64,000 nucleotides of DNA from Durusdinium trenchii (taxonomy: Eukaryota > Sar > Dinophyceae > Suessiales > Symbiodiniaceae), in NCBI GenBank assembly GCA_963970005.1, contig CAXAMN010004080.1, positions 70,024 to 134,023 on the forward strand, written 5' to 3'. Below the pieces are notes generated by a model. That model saw only the letters and a list, made by a program, of their open reading frames with translations, was not told where the DNA came from and made no database searches. This document shows positions 32,318-42,852 of this stretch, piece by piece (position 1 is the first letter of the stretch; each line of letters opens with the position of its first letter). The position numbers and the translations under genes were made by a program.

Positions 32318-32554
32318 TCACTCGGGCTGAAGTATTCTGCTGTGTAGTACAGGGATTGTAGGAGCAATCCCCCTACCATTCGTTGGTGGAAGCTGTCTTA
32401 TGTGTCGCAGCGGTTTGAGCCCAGATAGCGGAATCATAGCAGAAATTTTGTACCAGTCACAGCACAACTGACAAACAACAAACAAAATAAACAAAACAAT
32501 GAGCAATACAAACAGCCGGTAGGGAGGGAATCTAGTGGCTGCTTTTACTCCCAT
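32318..32554 (-). CDS. Small membrane protein of the element, copy L (78 aa)
   Basis: ATG 32554: MGVKAATRFPPYRL followed by a strongly hydrophobic segment (FVLLIVLFILFVV, one predicted membrane helix), then CQLCCDWYKISAMIPLSG and a tail ending LHSRILQPE. Head, membrane segment and tail are conserved in the plus copy, although a 2-nt length change separates them into two frames there. It lies between ORF2 and ORF3. Function unknown. Confidence 0.45.
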   Translation of the reverse strand: MGVKAATRFPPYRLFVLLIVLFILFVVCQLCCDWYKISAMIPLSGLKPLRHIRQLPPTNGRGIAPTIPVLHSRILQPE

Positions 32555-32652
32555 GCTGATCTTAACTAGTGACAAAAAGCGCGCTGTCAAAGGTAGCGAC
32601 GAGGGAGTAGCTCAAACAGGGGGTTGCTTGCTTTGTTGACTTACAGCACGAA

Positions 32653-35600
32653 TTATCGTGTGCGTCGTCGCTTAGCGTGTTGCGCTTTAATTCTCTTTGC
32701 GAGTCGTTGTTCGAGTGCTTCTTGTTGTTCTGGGTGCGCACCAGCAAAGGTGCGTTTCCTGTGTATGCGCACGACATCAGGGAGAGGTCCTGGCGAGGAG
32801 GCATGGGAGTGTGAACCGATAACAGGGGCCGCAGAAGCACATTCAGATAGCAACTGAGCAAACTTGGGTTGCAGAGAATCACACCTCATCAGTGGCGGCT
32901 CGGCAGGGTCAAAGCCAAAGGTCTGGCAGAGATGGATATTGAGGGCCTCGAGCGTGTCATTCTCCGGTCGAGGGGCAACCCAGAAGCCATCATGCAACCA
33001 GATGGCCGAGACAAAGCCTACCCGTGGCTGCAGGAAGGAATAGGCAGCCCATGTAACCTGCTGCTCCAGGACCTCGAAATAGTGAAAAGGTGCTCCTCGA
33101 CCTGTCCTTTCTGGCCCAGAAGGGCACCATGAGGGAGGATGATGCATGGCATAACGGCTAGCAGCGAACACTTCCCGGGCAAAGCTCACAAGGTGATGTG
33201 ACGGTTCCGTTTGGATGCGTTTTTTAAGGTATTCTATAGCTTCCTGTGGAGTGGCGCTGTTAATGATGACAAGTGGCCATGTCTTGACCAGGGGGCTAAT
33301 GTCATTTTCGGCAATCTGTGCACTAAGAGCTCTTGTGAGGTAGCTTCTCATTTGCGCAATTGGCAGTAGTGTTAAATGAACTTCAGCTGCCCTGCATTGC
33401 CGCCTCATGAGTTCATAGTGTGCTCCACTAATGTCTATCTCCCAATGTGAGTTGCCAAAGAGGAGCAGCCGAACCTGACGCGGCAGGCGCTGCGCGGCAT
33501 TGCCAACTGAATAGAACCGGCCTCCCATGGAGTTGACCGTGGGCTTGTACCCTACATTGAGGCAATGAGAGGACGATACTGCCAAGGCAATGTAGTCCAT
33601 TGCAACCCATTTGTAGTGTGGGTGCCTTCGGAGTAGTGTGTGCATTTCTTGGGGAGTAGGAGAAGGGCACTCCGCGAGAACGAAGGCAGGGGCTTGCATT
33701 GCATCTCCCTGTTGAATAATGAAGCCCAGGGCTTGCACCAAGTGAAACGGCGGGAGCGCCACATGATGCAAGGGAACAAGTGGGTTGTTATCCGCCTTCC
33801 TAGCTGCAGCACTGGCCTGACCTGCAAAGTAGTCTGCTAGCCGATTGCACTCCCTAGGTAGATAGACCAAGCGAAACAGACAAGGCGCTCGGGCAAGCAA
33901 GTGTTGGCATTGTTCTAAAATGGCGACAACCGCAGGTTTTTTGATTCTACCTTTGTATTGTAGGTAGTTGATTACTGGCAAGATGTCACCTTGCACCACA
34001 ACACTGTCAATGGGGATGCCTTTTGACATACAGGAGACATAATACTCAAATGCTAGGTTTATGGCAGCCCTACAGGCATGTGCCTCTGCCACTACATTAT
34101 CAGAGCAAGAAAGTAAGGGGATGGAAAGCCACTGGACAAGGGAGGTGGAAGACGGCGTTACATGCAGTAAGCTGACTCCTGCTCCTCCAGTTTGCGCGTG
34201 TTTGTGCGCAGAGCCGTCAAATTGTACCAAGCAACCTTGCCATTCTTGAGGTTCACCTAGCAGGAGGATAGTATTTGCAGACAAATCGTCCATGGCTTGC
34301 AAACGTAAGTGTGTGGCTCCGCAGTGGCATAAAAAGGGGACGAGACATGCGGTTGCTGTGGGAAAGGGAAGCTTTCGGTGTTGTGAAAGGAGCAAACGAA
34401 GGCGGTGATCCTGCTTAGCAAACGTAGCAATCGTATCTCCTTTAGCAAAGGGCTGTGTCGTTGCAAGTCCCTTTGGCGGGAGCAAGGCCGCTTCAAGTAC
34501 AACCGCGGGGAAGCGCTGCGTTCGAATCTTAGTGGAGTCAGTACACGCAGTACTGTTCGGTTGTGGTGGAGCACGGAAGTGGTTGAGCAGCGTGCTAGGT
34601 AGCGAAGAATAGATACGCTGCCAGAGGTCGAGCACGTGATGTGAAATCCTGCAGTGACGTACACACGCAATGTTAGGTCGAAGTCCTCCATACTCGGTAA
34701 CTAGCCGCCTAAGATGGAAAAGCATGTAGCAAAGTGCTACTCCTATGCTGCGGGACGGCGCTTTCCGCCAATTGATCTCTGGTGCAGGAGTAACCCACAG
34801 AGCAAGCCAGGTGAGGTGTACAACCGGACAGAAGGATAACCAATGATCGATAGAGTTGAAACCACCCTGACAAAGCACACAAGGGACATAAGAGTTAATC
34901 GCGCGACAGCCTACTGAGGATAGTAGCCGAGAAAATGCTGGGGGCAGTTGCTTGGGCTCAGGCACAAGAACTCGATGAAAATGGAGAAAGCTCTTGCTTT
35001 CTTCAGAGAGAGTAGTCAAGGTAATATCCATTGGAGTAGCAGGCAGAAGGCAGGTCGGACAAAGTGCTCCATACCCTGGTCCGCATGGAAAGCATCGTGT
35101 ATGGTTGTGACACCAAACACAAAGTTGACCGCGACTGAGCTTGCCCCTGAGGGGCAGCCAAAAGTCAGCATCTTCTCCTAGAGCCCATCGTAAAACAGCA
35201 TAGCGCGGCACTGCCCCTACCTGAGTGGTAGGTAGCTCCGCTAGCCAGTCCAAAAAAAAGGATGGAGGGACCCATGGCCCAACCATTCTTGCATATTCGT
35301 GTAGCCAGGTGCCTATGAGAGGCTGCAAGCAATCTGCCAATGGCGAGTTGTTTGAAGAGCTGTTTGAATCCACTCGCCCTCTGCGCCGGGGTATTGTTTT
35401 GTCTTAAGAGGGCTAGGAGGCGCTGTATGTCTTCAGCAGGAAGCTGCTGTTGCCAATACTTCCAACATTGTTGGATTTGTATGGCATATGAACCTTCTTG
35501 TTCTTCTGCAAGGGACCTATGTCCTTGCCGTAAGTAGCATCCAAAGAGGGAGACTGCCTGCATGATGGTTGGGTCAAGCAGTGGGCCTATGCGTAACCAC

Positions 35601-38600
35601 CTGCAGAGCCCAACCAATAGGTGTTGCGGGAACCAATGTCGCTGTAGCAGAAAGTCTGCCATTGCGTGGTACAGCGGCTTGAGAAGCTTGGGCGAAAAAA
35701 ACGCTGCGTTTGCGAGTAGTAAAAGAGGCTCAGCGAAAAGGTGTTAAAGTAGATAATCTTCATATGGATGCTAAGGTTGGCCCGATTAGCAGCAGCAAGC
35801 CTCGTCCGGAATTTCACCAGCTGCTTTGACAGCAGAGTGGTGAGAGATAATTGCAGCGGTATTTTGACCATGGCCTCATTGGTAAGTTGACATGTCCACC
35901 CTGTATGGATTGTTAGACCAAGGTTGACAGTTGACGGCACTATACACTGACCGCCTAGTCCTGCTTGGTCCAGACTGAACAGTTGCTCAGCAGTGTAACT
36001 GACATTTGTGAGCAGTTGTGTTTTGGATCGGCGCTGGCATGGACTAGCAGCCAATCGGCAAAGCATGGGGTGCCCTTCAGTTACAAGTCTGGGTATGGCC
36101 TCTGAGGCCATATGTATGCAGTGGTCACCGTGTTTCAGGACAAAGCGACGTGCATATCCAGGGACACGTTGCAGCGCAGCACTGCAAGTTGCTTGTCCTG
36201 ATTCGTGAATGGGAGTTACATGACCCCAGACATCTTCAACTCTGTGCAGCGTGTTTTCATCAAGAGCTCTGCTGGAAAATCCGACTTGCCAACAGTGATG
36301 TGTGTCCATGACAATACCAGCAGACTTCCATTTTCTTATGTTCTGAAAAACCTCTCGAACCCAGTTCGGGTCTGTTTGCCGACCAACTATCGTAGTGTCA
36401 TCAACATACCCTGCAACCACTAAAACTTGCGGAATTTGATTGAGTACGACAAAAATAGGGTCCATGGCAAGGCAGAAGAAGTACACTGATGTGGATCGCC
36501 CCATATCAACTCCAGGATGCACATTTCTCGCAGGTAAAAGCTGCCCTTGTACTTTGTGTCTGATTCTTCTACCAAACAATAGATAACGCGCAAATTGGAG
36601 GACCCAAGGGGAGCACTGACGAATGCGTAATATGTGAAGGATCCAATGTGCATTAATGCGCTCAAATGCTTTGGATAGATCAGCAAAGAGGGCAGAAGCC
36701 GGGGACGAGCCCTCCAGAGCTCCTTGTACTTCTAGCACTGCTCTTTGCGGTTCTCGAAAGGAGTTGAGCAAAGTTTGGGCAGGGTGAAAACTATGCCTGG
36801 TGATTCGAAACAGAATAGCAGCAGCTGTGCCATCTTGCAATCTGTCAAGCGTGTCAGGCATGCCTAAAGGCCGAAAAAAGTCAGCCGTGGGCCCTTGTTT
36901 GGCTTTTGGGATCCATACTCCTACCTGGGTGGGTGGTGCTAGCGTACCAGCTAAAATGTGATGAAAGTCATCCTGAAGGATCGCAGCAGTTTGCTGCGGG
37001 AACATCCGCCAAAGAGCATAAGGTAACCCATCAGGGCCCGGAGCAGAATCCTTAGCGAGGAGGAGATGTTCGATATAATCTTGCTCCGTGGGCTCAGGAA
37101 TGACAGGCCACGGCACGACACACCGTCGGTAAGCCGAAAGCGTGTCTTGCCAATCTCGGTCATACTGAACAGGGTGTGCGAACCAAAAGTCTCGGGTAGC
37201 GAGCATGGCTTCATCATACTCAAGGGCAGTACGACATTCTTGGCCATTATGTTGCAACAATGGACCATGATAGAAGGTGCCCTTGGGGCACACAGTTTTG
37301 AGTCTATCCCAGAAGATTTTTTGCCTTCTAATTCGCTGGACTGGGTCTGTATTGTCAGTGCCAAAAGGCATTTGTGCGTTTGTCGCAGTTGCGACTTCAG
37401 CTGCTTGTAAAGCGGAAGCTATGATAGTAGCTGGAATCAGAAGGCATCCCTGCTGAGTTTGCCAGGATTGTAGCAGGTCAGTATCCGCACTTTGCTCATA
37501 CAACAGGCGTAGTTCTTCCTGTCGTATATGCAGGTGTGTTTGTTCTTTGCCAAGAAGCTTGTATAATCGCTTTAACGGAGCCAATTTTTTGAAGTGACAA
37601 GAGTGAGTTCTCCACCAACTCCAAACTATAGCACGACTGTGGTGTGAAAGCACGACACTAGCAAGCTTAGTTTCCTGCGCTAACGAGATTTTTCGTTTGA
37701 GAGCAAGTAGGGAAGCTTGTCTTGCAACTGCCTGTAGACTTTCCGATGCAATCGTTGGATCAAGAAAAACTTGAGTCGGTATGGTGTGATGCTTTTCAGA
37801 CCGTGGATGTGGTCGAAGTCGCGGTTTCATCTTTAGCCTGAGCATTAGAGCTTTGTGATGGCAAGTATCGATCCGGTACCTGCCATAAATGCGAGCAAAG
37901 AGTTGCGTTGCGTCAAGGAAGAGACTAGGTACCAAGAATCTATCAAGCGAGGATTCCTGGTCTTGGTACTTGTAAGTAGGAAGTGCAGGATCAACATCAG
38001 TGAGTCCAGCCTGCACAAGGAAGTCATCCCACGTGTGAAAATGATTTTGATCACACCGATTAAAGGCTCCTCCTACAAAGACTGGATGATCAGTCAGAGC
38101 AATAATGGTTTGTAGAGTGTTGGATACGAAAGCCTTAGGGCTGCTCGGAGGTATATAGATCGAGACAAGCCATATAGTGCAAGCTTGGTATTCAACACGG
38201 GCAGCAACTGCGTAATGTTGAACCAAAATACGTTCTTCTAGGACTTTCCAGCCTGGAGGAAACAGGATCGCAACTCCAGCTTGCTCACCCGGATTGTGTT
38301 TGGCTAAAGTAGCAACTACTTTGATGTCAGGCCACGTGTGGGATAAGTATTGAAGATTGGCTTGATCCCATTTTGTTTCCTGTAATAAAACTGGTGCCTG
38401 TTTCAACATAGTTTTGACTATCCAAGTCTTGTGCACATTGGTGGGAAGTCCAGGAGACCAGCTATTGAGATTCCAAGAGTGAATTCCTTTTACAGAGACT
38501 GGCAAATTACTGGGTCTCTGCTCACGGAATTGTAGAATTTTGTGGCAGAGCTGCCAAAACCTCGTGGGGATTTGGCGTAGGGATTGTATTTCATTTGGAA

Positions 38601-38928
38601 GAATGAACGAAGTGTCGCCGACAGGCGCAGATGGATCTGTGACTATACAGTCTGTGAACTTGCCAATATTGACTCGTAAAGAGAGGAGAGCATCAGACAA
38701 GTTGACATTGCCGTCAAAACCACATACGTTAAGGAGGTCCTGAATCCTGATCTGCCGGTATGGCAGACAGGGGTAGATAAAGTGAATAAGGAAGTGGAGG
38801 GAGGAAACATGCGTAATAGATGCATTTGTTTGTCGGTTGATATGCCAATATGCTGCTTTGAGGCCTGTAGAGAGGGTACGCTGCACTAATCGGAGAGATT
38901 TTATGGGTAGCTGACATAATCGCGTCAT
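32653..38928 (-). pseudogene. Element ORF2, copy L: endonuclease-RT-RNase H-polymerase-like polyprotein
   Basis: Starts MTRLCQLPIKSLRLVQRTLS, overlapping the ORF1 stop by ATGA. EEP endonuclease: IHSWNLNSW, VLLQETKWD, SIYIPP, and GGAFNR where the other copy has GGDFNR, so a catalytic Asp has become Ala. RT: DSAPGPDGLPYALWR, ADLSKAFERIN (motif A), GYVDDTTIVG (motif C). A 1-nt deletion at about 35690 and a 1-nt insertion in an A-run at about 35260 shift the frame. The last frame (35373-32653) is open and holds CVLCQGG..HWLSFC (RVT zinc-binding), RNase H (LVQFDGSAH, EAHACRAA, VVQGDILPVI, RLADYFAG) and a C-terminal polymerase-like domain (see findings), ending in basic RLAKRIKAQHAKRRRTR. Confidence 0.8.
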
Positions 38929-41742
38929 TCAGCGTGTAGCAGTGCCTTAGCACTGTGAAAAATCTTTGCTGAAATCTCTCCTTGCGTGCAGGCGTACCAA
39001 ACTGATTTGAGCGTCATAAGCTGACAATCATCAATGCAAGCCTCAGTAGGGATGCAAGCAGCAGCTTGTTCTGTTACACTGATTTCTGGAAGAACTGGAT
39101 GCTGGTTGTGCGGTGTAGGCGTCAGGGAAATCAGCCGTTCACAATTGCTGGCTTCAGGGGTTTCCAATTGGTGGATGAGCAGCAGACAGTGGTTAGGCAA
39201 TTTATCTGCTTGCCAGATAGCTTCTTGGAGTTGTGGGTGAGCTGCCCGTGCGCTTTCAGGACAGATGCTAAGGCACCAATCCTGAAGAAGCCCCCCAATA
39301 AGAACGACAGGAAAGTTCCCTAACGCAAGATGACAAACGTTTGCAAAGGGTTCCTTGCATACATTATTCTCTGCTGCAAGCAAGAGGTGGGAGATTCGCC
39401 ATAAAGCACATCCTGGCTCAACAAAACTATGTGTCCATGGCTTTTCGGTGATTGTACAGATGCGTTCTTGCTGGATTGCAAAGGCGCATAGGCGCTCTGT
39501 TCCAACTCCCTGAAAATTTGCTTGAAAACCAAACATGGAGCGATACCAGGGAGACGATTGCAAAGGCTGTTGAATACGCACGGGGTCTCCACCATGCTTG
39601 AGGAGCAGAATCTCCAGCGTGTCTTGGAGACGCAATAAATACAGGTTTGTAGCTCGGCTAGGGCCAAGATATCTCACATGGATTGGCTGATGGGCAAGCC
39701 AGCAAACAATGAAACCTGTGTCAGCAATTTTGATTGTAATAAGAAGTTGGCGAAGAAAGAGAATGATTCTGTGATAGGTACAATGATGCAATAATTCTTG
39801 TTGATAAACATTCAGGGCATCACTGTCAGCAGAGAGAGTGCACAAAGCTTGCACGATCTCTTCATCGAAAAAGATCCATTGCGGTACCGCTGCTTGCTCT
39901 GCATAGTCAAGGAGGTTTAGATCAGTAAGAAACTTGATTAGAGGCTCTTTGCCTAGAATGTCGAAACGTCGATCTCGTCTGTGCTTGTCACTGTTGTCAA
40001 TGGCTTCTTTGGTGAGATAGTGTGGCAGCTTTTGCGTGACTATAGGTTGAGCAATTGGGGGTTTCTTGACTGGCGACATAACTAAGTTCCGATAGTTGAT
40101 GTGTCGATAAGGTTCTGGTACAATTGTAGTTTGGGTGTTTCTGCCCGACATCTTGAGGTTGTTTTCAATGGTTTGTCGAAAGGAGATATAACCTTGTCTA
40201 ACGTCATCCGGGGAGGCCACACCAAAGAAACATTCAGTTTTTCCTTGGATCCATGCTCGAACATGATCAGGCGTGCCAATGGCAAGGCTGATAAGCTTGG
40301 GATGGAAAGAGTTGCCAACGAATGAGCGAATTGTGTGCGAGTGCAAAACATGTTTAAGACGCGAGATAGTGGCAAAGTTGCGACTAAGTCCTGAGACTTG
40401 CAAAACCTCAGTGCCAGTTAGGAAGCGGAAGGGAACTCTAAAACTGCTGTTGTGAAATAAAGGGAGGACATCACGAAGCACCGCATCCTTCTCTGGATGA
40501 GGTTTTGTTGTAGAAACAACTCAAAAAGCGCCTCCATGCCGGATAATAGATCGCAGGGATAAAATCGCTCCATTGGAAGGCAGGAACAGAACTATCAGTG
40601 AACATGTTTGCTATTACAGAAAACCGTTCATGTGTGTGCCAGTACGATGTTCTCCACAGCAACGCTGCAGGATGGCAACTGGTCCAGCTGTAACGAAGTG
40701 CAGTATCACTGAGGACTTCAAGGGGTCGCATGAAGGGTTTGATAAAAACATCACGAAACTTCCCTTTGTCATGGATGGACAGTGGTTTCCAGTCAGCCGG
40801 GCATTGCAGGTCTTCTTGGCACAAGGCTTGAGAATCAACCGTGTCGTGTAGGATATTGTTTTGGAAAAAGAGACGGAGTCTTTTAGCTGGTGATATTTTA
40901 GTTTTCAATGAGAAAACGAATGTGTGTCTTAGGAAGGACTGTACCAAGTAGGTCCAGCGCGAGATGCATCGTAAAGAAAAAGACGCTGTCGGGGCCACAA
41001 ATGCCTAAGCGTCCATGTTCCTGACCCGCATAGGTGAGGTCAGTGCAGGGACTGCCTCCAATAACAAAAACATGATAACAGTCACTCAACGTGACGAACT
41101 CTCTTAAGATTCTTGCTCCATCATCAAAGAGAATGTCAACATCATTTGCATAGAGGAAAATGCCTTCTTTGAGGCTTGTATCCACTGCACGTTGACGGAG
41201 ATTCCATGTTTTTCTGCAACCAAATATCTGAGCGTTTCATCTCTTTCACACAGCACACAGACTTTGGGGCGATAGCCAAACTTTTCAATCAGGATGTCCA
41301 ATGACGACCCGCAACCATCAAACATACTCAGAACAGCATATGGTGGATTGGATTCACAACTCTGCATGGGTTGATCAATTGGAGAGGCAGGCGATGCAAG
41401 GTGATCCGCCTGCGATGACTGCGACAAGGATGTTTCAACTGCTTTAAGTTGCTCCGCAGGAATAGTTGCATCACCAGGAGGCGGTGGGCACAGCTTCTCC
41501 GGAATGTAGGCAGCTTGGAGTTCGTTCACACTAATAGGAACAGGGCCAATAGCATCTTTTCGATTTCCAACATCAATGGTCCTTTTAATAGCCTGTTTTC
41601 TTTTGGGTGCACTCACTTCTCGCTGCCCAAATTTTTTCTTGGCACGTTTGGAGTCTTTGCCACGCACTATATTTGACATTCGTTTCGGAGGTCGCGTGTG
41701 GGACCATGTACTCGAAATTGTCGCATGTCGATAAAGGATACC
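38925..41742 (-). pseudogene. Element ORF1, copy L: DNMT3-like methyltransferase, broken
   Basis: Lacks the N-terminal ~1.3 thousand residues present in the plus copy. The methyltransferase part keeps FDGCGSSLDILIEKFGY (motif I) and GGSPCTDLTYAG (motif IV), but has a 1-nt deletion at about 41180, a 92-nt deletion at about 40906 that removes the residues after FLIEN (motif VI region), and a 5-nt deletion at about 40495. The final 40481-38925 frame is open and ends with AKALLHAE. Not expected to make active enzyme. Confidence 0.8.
38940..38955 (-). other. CTAAGG-core hairpin before ORF1/ORF2 junction, copy L
   Basis: CAGTGC/GCACTG arms; same as 49599-49614. Confidence 0.8.
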
Positions 41743-42450
41743 GACAACTGCAAATCGTCCACCTGCCAGACACAGTCGTCGGTCTTTTGCATGGTGCCTT
41801 CAGTAAGTGTCAAGTACGTGTAGTGGTAGCCCCAAGCTGCAAGTACTTCGGCACCAAGGTGTTCGAAGAGTGTTGCTCCTTGACGCAGGTGGGTGCGGCA
41901 CATTGCCCTAGCAACAAGCTAGCCCCCCAAGCCCAGCTGAGGCCTCGTGTCTTTCAAGCATGCACGGCGCTGCGCAACATCAACTTGGGCATGTCAGAGT
42001 CTGCTACAACGCACCCAAACCGATGTTTGCCGGACTGCTGTTTTCAAGAGTCGGGCATTGTTGAGCTGGCTTCACCTGCGAGTTTCCACAGGACAGGCTT
42101 TGCTGCCTGTATGAGCTGCCAGCAGCTGCAAATCGTTGATTTGTCCCAAACAGATGCACTTGAGATTCTAGGCTCAACCTTTGCGCTCGCAGCTGCAACA
42201 ACTTTGCCTTTCCCGCATGCTGAGGACCATTGAGAGAAGCCTTTTACAAGTGTATTTCCCTGAAGGAGGTCTCTCTCCGCCATCCCTGCTTTACATTGCG
42301 AGGCATGCCTTTGCAGGCTGCACGCATCTTCGAAAAATCCTCAAGCAACAAGAACGGTCTTTTCCATGGCATGCCGCATGTTACGCCACCCCACTTGCCA
42401 GGGATGAAGTCGACGTTGAAGCACTGCGATACTCCGCACGGGGGTGTTGA
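41742..42450 (+). pseudogene. LRR_5 gene fragment 4 between the two element copies
   Basis: Plus-strand homologue of LRR gene 3: begins RQLQIVHLPDTVVGLLHG, continues YFGTKVFEECCSLTQVG and FHRTGFAACMSCQQLQIV, then shifts frame after about 42180 and 42290 (IARHAFAGCTHLRKILKQ in another frame). The N-terminal domain is absent. Its 5' edge coincides with the truncated end of element copy L (GGATACCG/ACAACTGCAAATCG at 41734-41756) and with the same LRR position at which the pieces at 16224 and 18022 are broken. Confidence 0.7.
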
Positions 42451-42700
42451 CCTGAGTTGTGACCATGATTTTGCCGCACTGGGGTGTGGCTGCTGGTCAT
42501 TCATACTGCGAAGTGAGGTCCCTTTGAAACCTTTTTGCGACCGTGCTGAGCACATTCAACTCGCGGCAAAAGCCGTTGAGCCAGGAGGTTCAAGACGACT
42601 TCTTAAAGAGAAGAAGTTTTCTCCGGGCCGGTGCGCGTAGTTAGGTTCTTCTTAGTCTGTGCTCAAGGTTTTCGCTTTGAGCATTCTCATTTTGTTTGCA
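42451..42700 (+). other. Spacer between LRR fragment 4 and element leader
   Basis: About 250 nt with no recognised gene. The short open frame across it is mostly a frame-shifted continuation of the LRR fragment. Confidence 0.4.
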
Positions 42701-42707
42701 ATTGTGT

Positions 42708-42815
42708 GGTGTCCTTAGACACCGTACAATTTCAAGTGGGGTCCTTAGACTCCATTCGATTGCAGTTTTGGCCGTCTTTCCTCACAAGCACACTCGAAGG
42801 GTGTCCTTAGACACC
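42708..42815 (+). promoter_or_regulatory. Triple-hairpin leader upstream of element ORF1
   Basis: Three near-identical units, GGTGTC-CTTA-GACACC (42708-42723), GGGGTC-CTTA-GACTCC (42738-42753, one G-T pair) and GGTGTC-CTTA-GACACC (42800-42815), the last two followed by ATTCGAT and the first by GTACAAT. The last lies 37 nt before the ORF1 ATG. A TTGTTACAG at 42825-42833 could serve as a leader trans-splice acceptor. Likely promoter or 5' UTR structure; the role is inferred. Confidence 0.55.
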
Positions 42816-42852
42816 ATTCGATCTTTGTTACAGGCTTTATTTGTCTCCAAGG

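Larger units (their letters stand above)
20938..41742 (-). mobile_element. Giant DNMT-bearing retroelement, copy L (5'-truncated, decayed)
   Basis: About 20.8 kb on the minus strand with the same ORF order and spacing as the plus-strand copy at 42.7-64 kb. It begins inside ORF1, at the position equivalent to 46713 of the other copy, where it is fused at 41742 to an LRR fragment. It ends with a long ORF whose stop is at 20938. Frameshifts or stops interrupt ORF1, ORF2, ORF3, ORF5 and ORF6, so this copy is not autonomous. Whether the ORFs downstream of ORF2 are part of one mobile unit or linked host genes is an inference; both copies carry them identically arranged. Confidence 0.75.

Noticed and set aside
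33915-33935. GCCATTTTAG-like match to the leader within ORF2 (also near 54620).
   Set aside because: It is in conserved RNase H coding sequence and the match stops after GCCATTTT.
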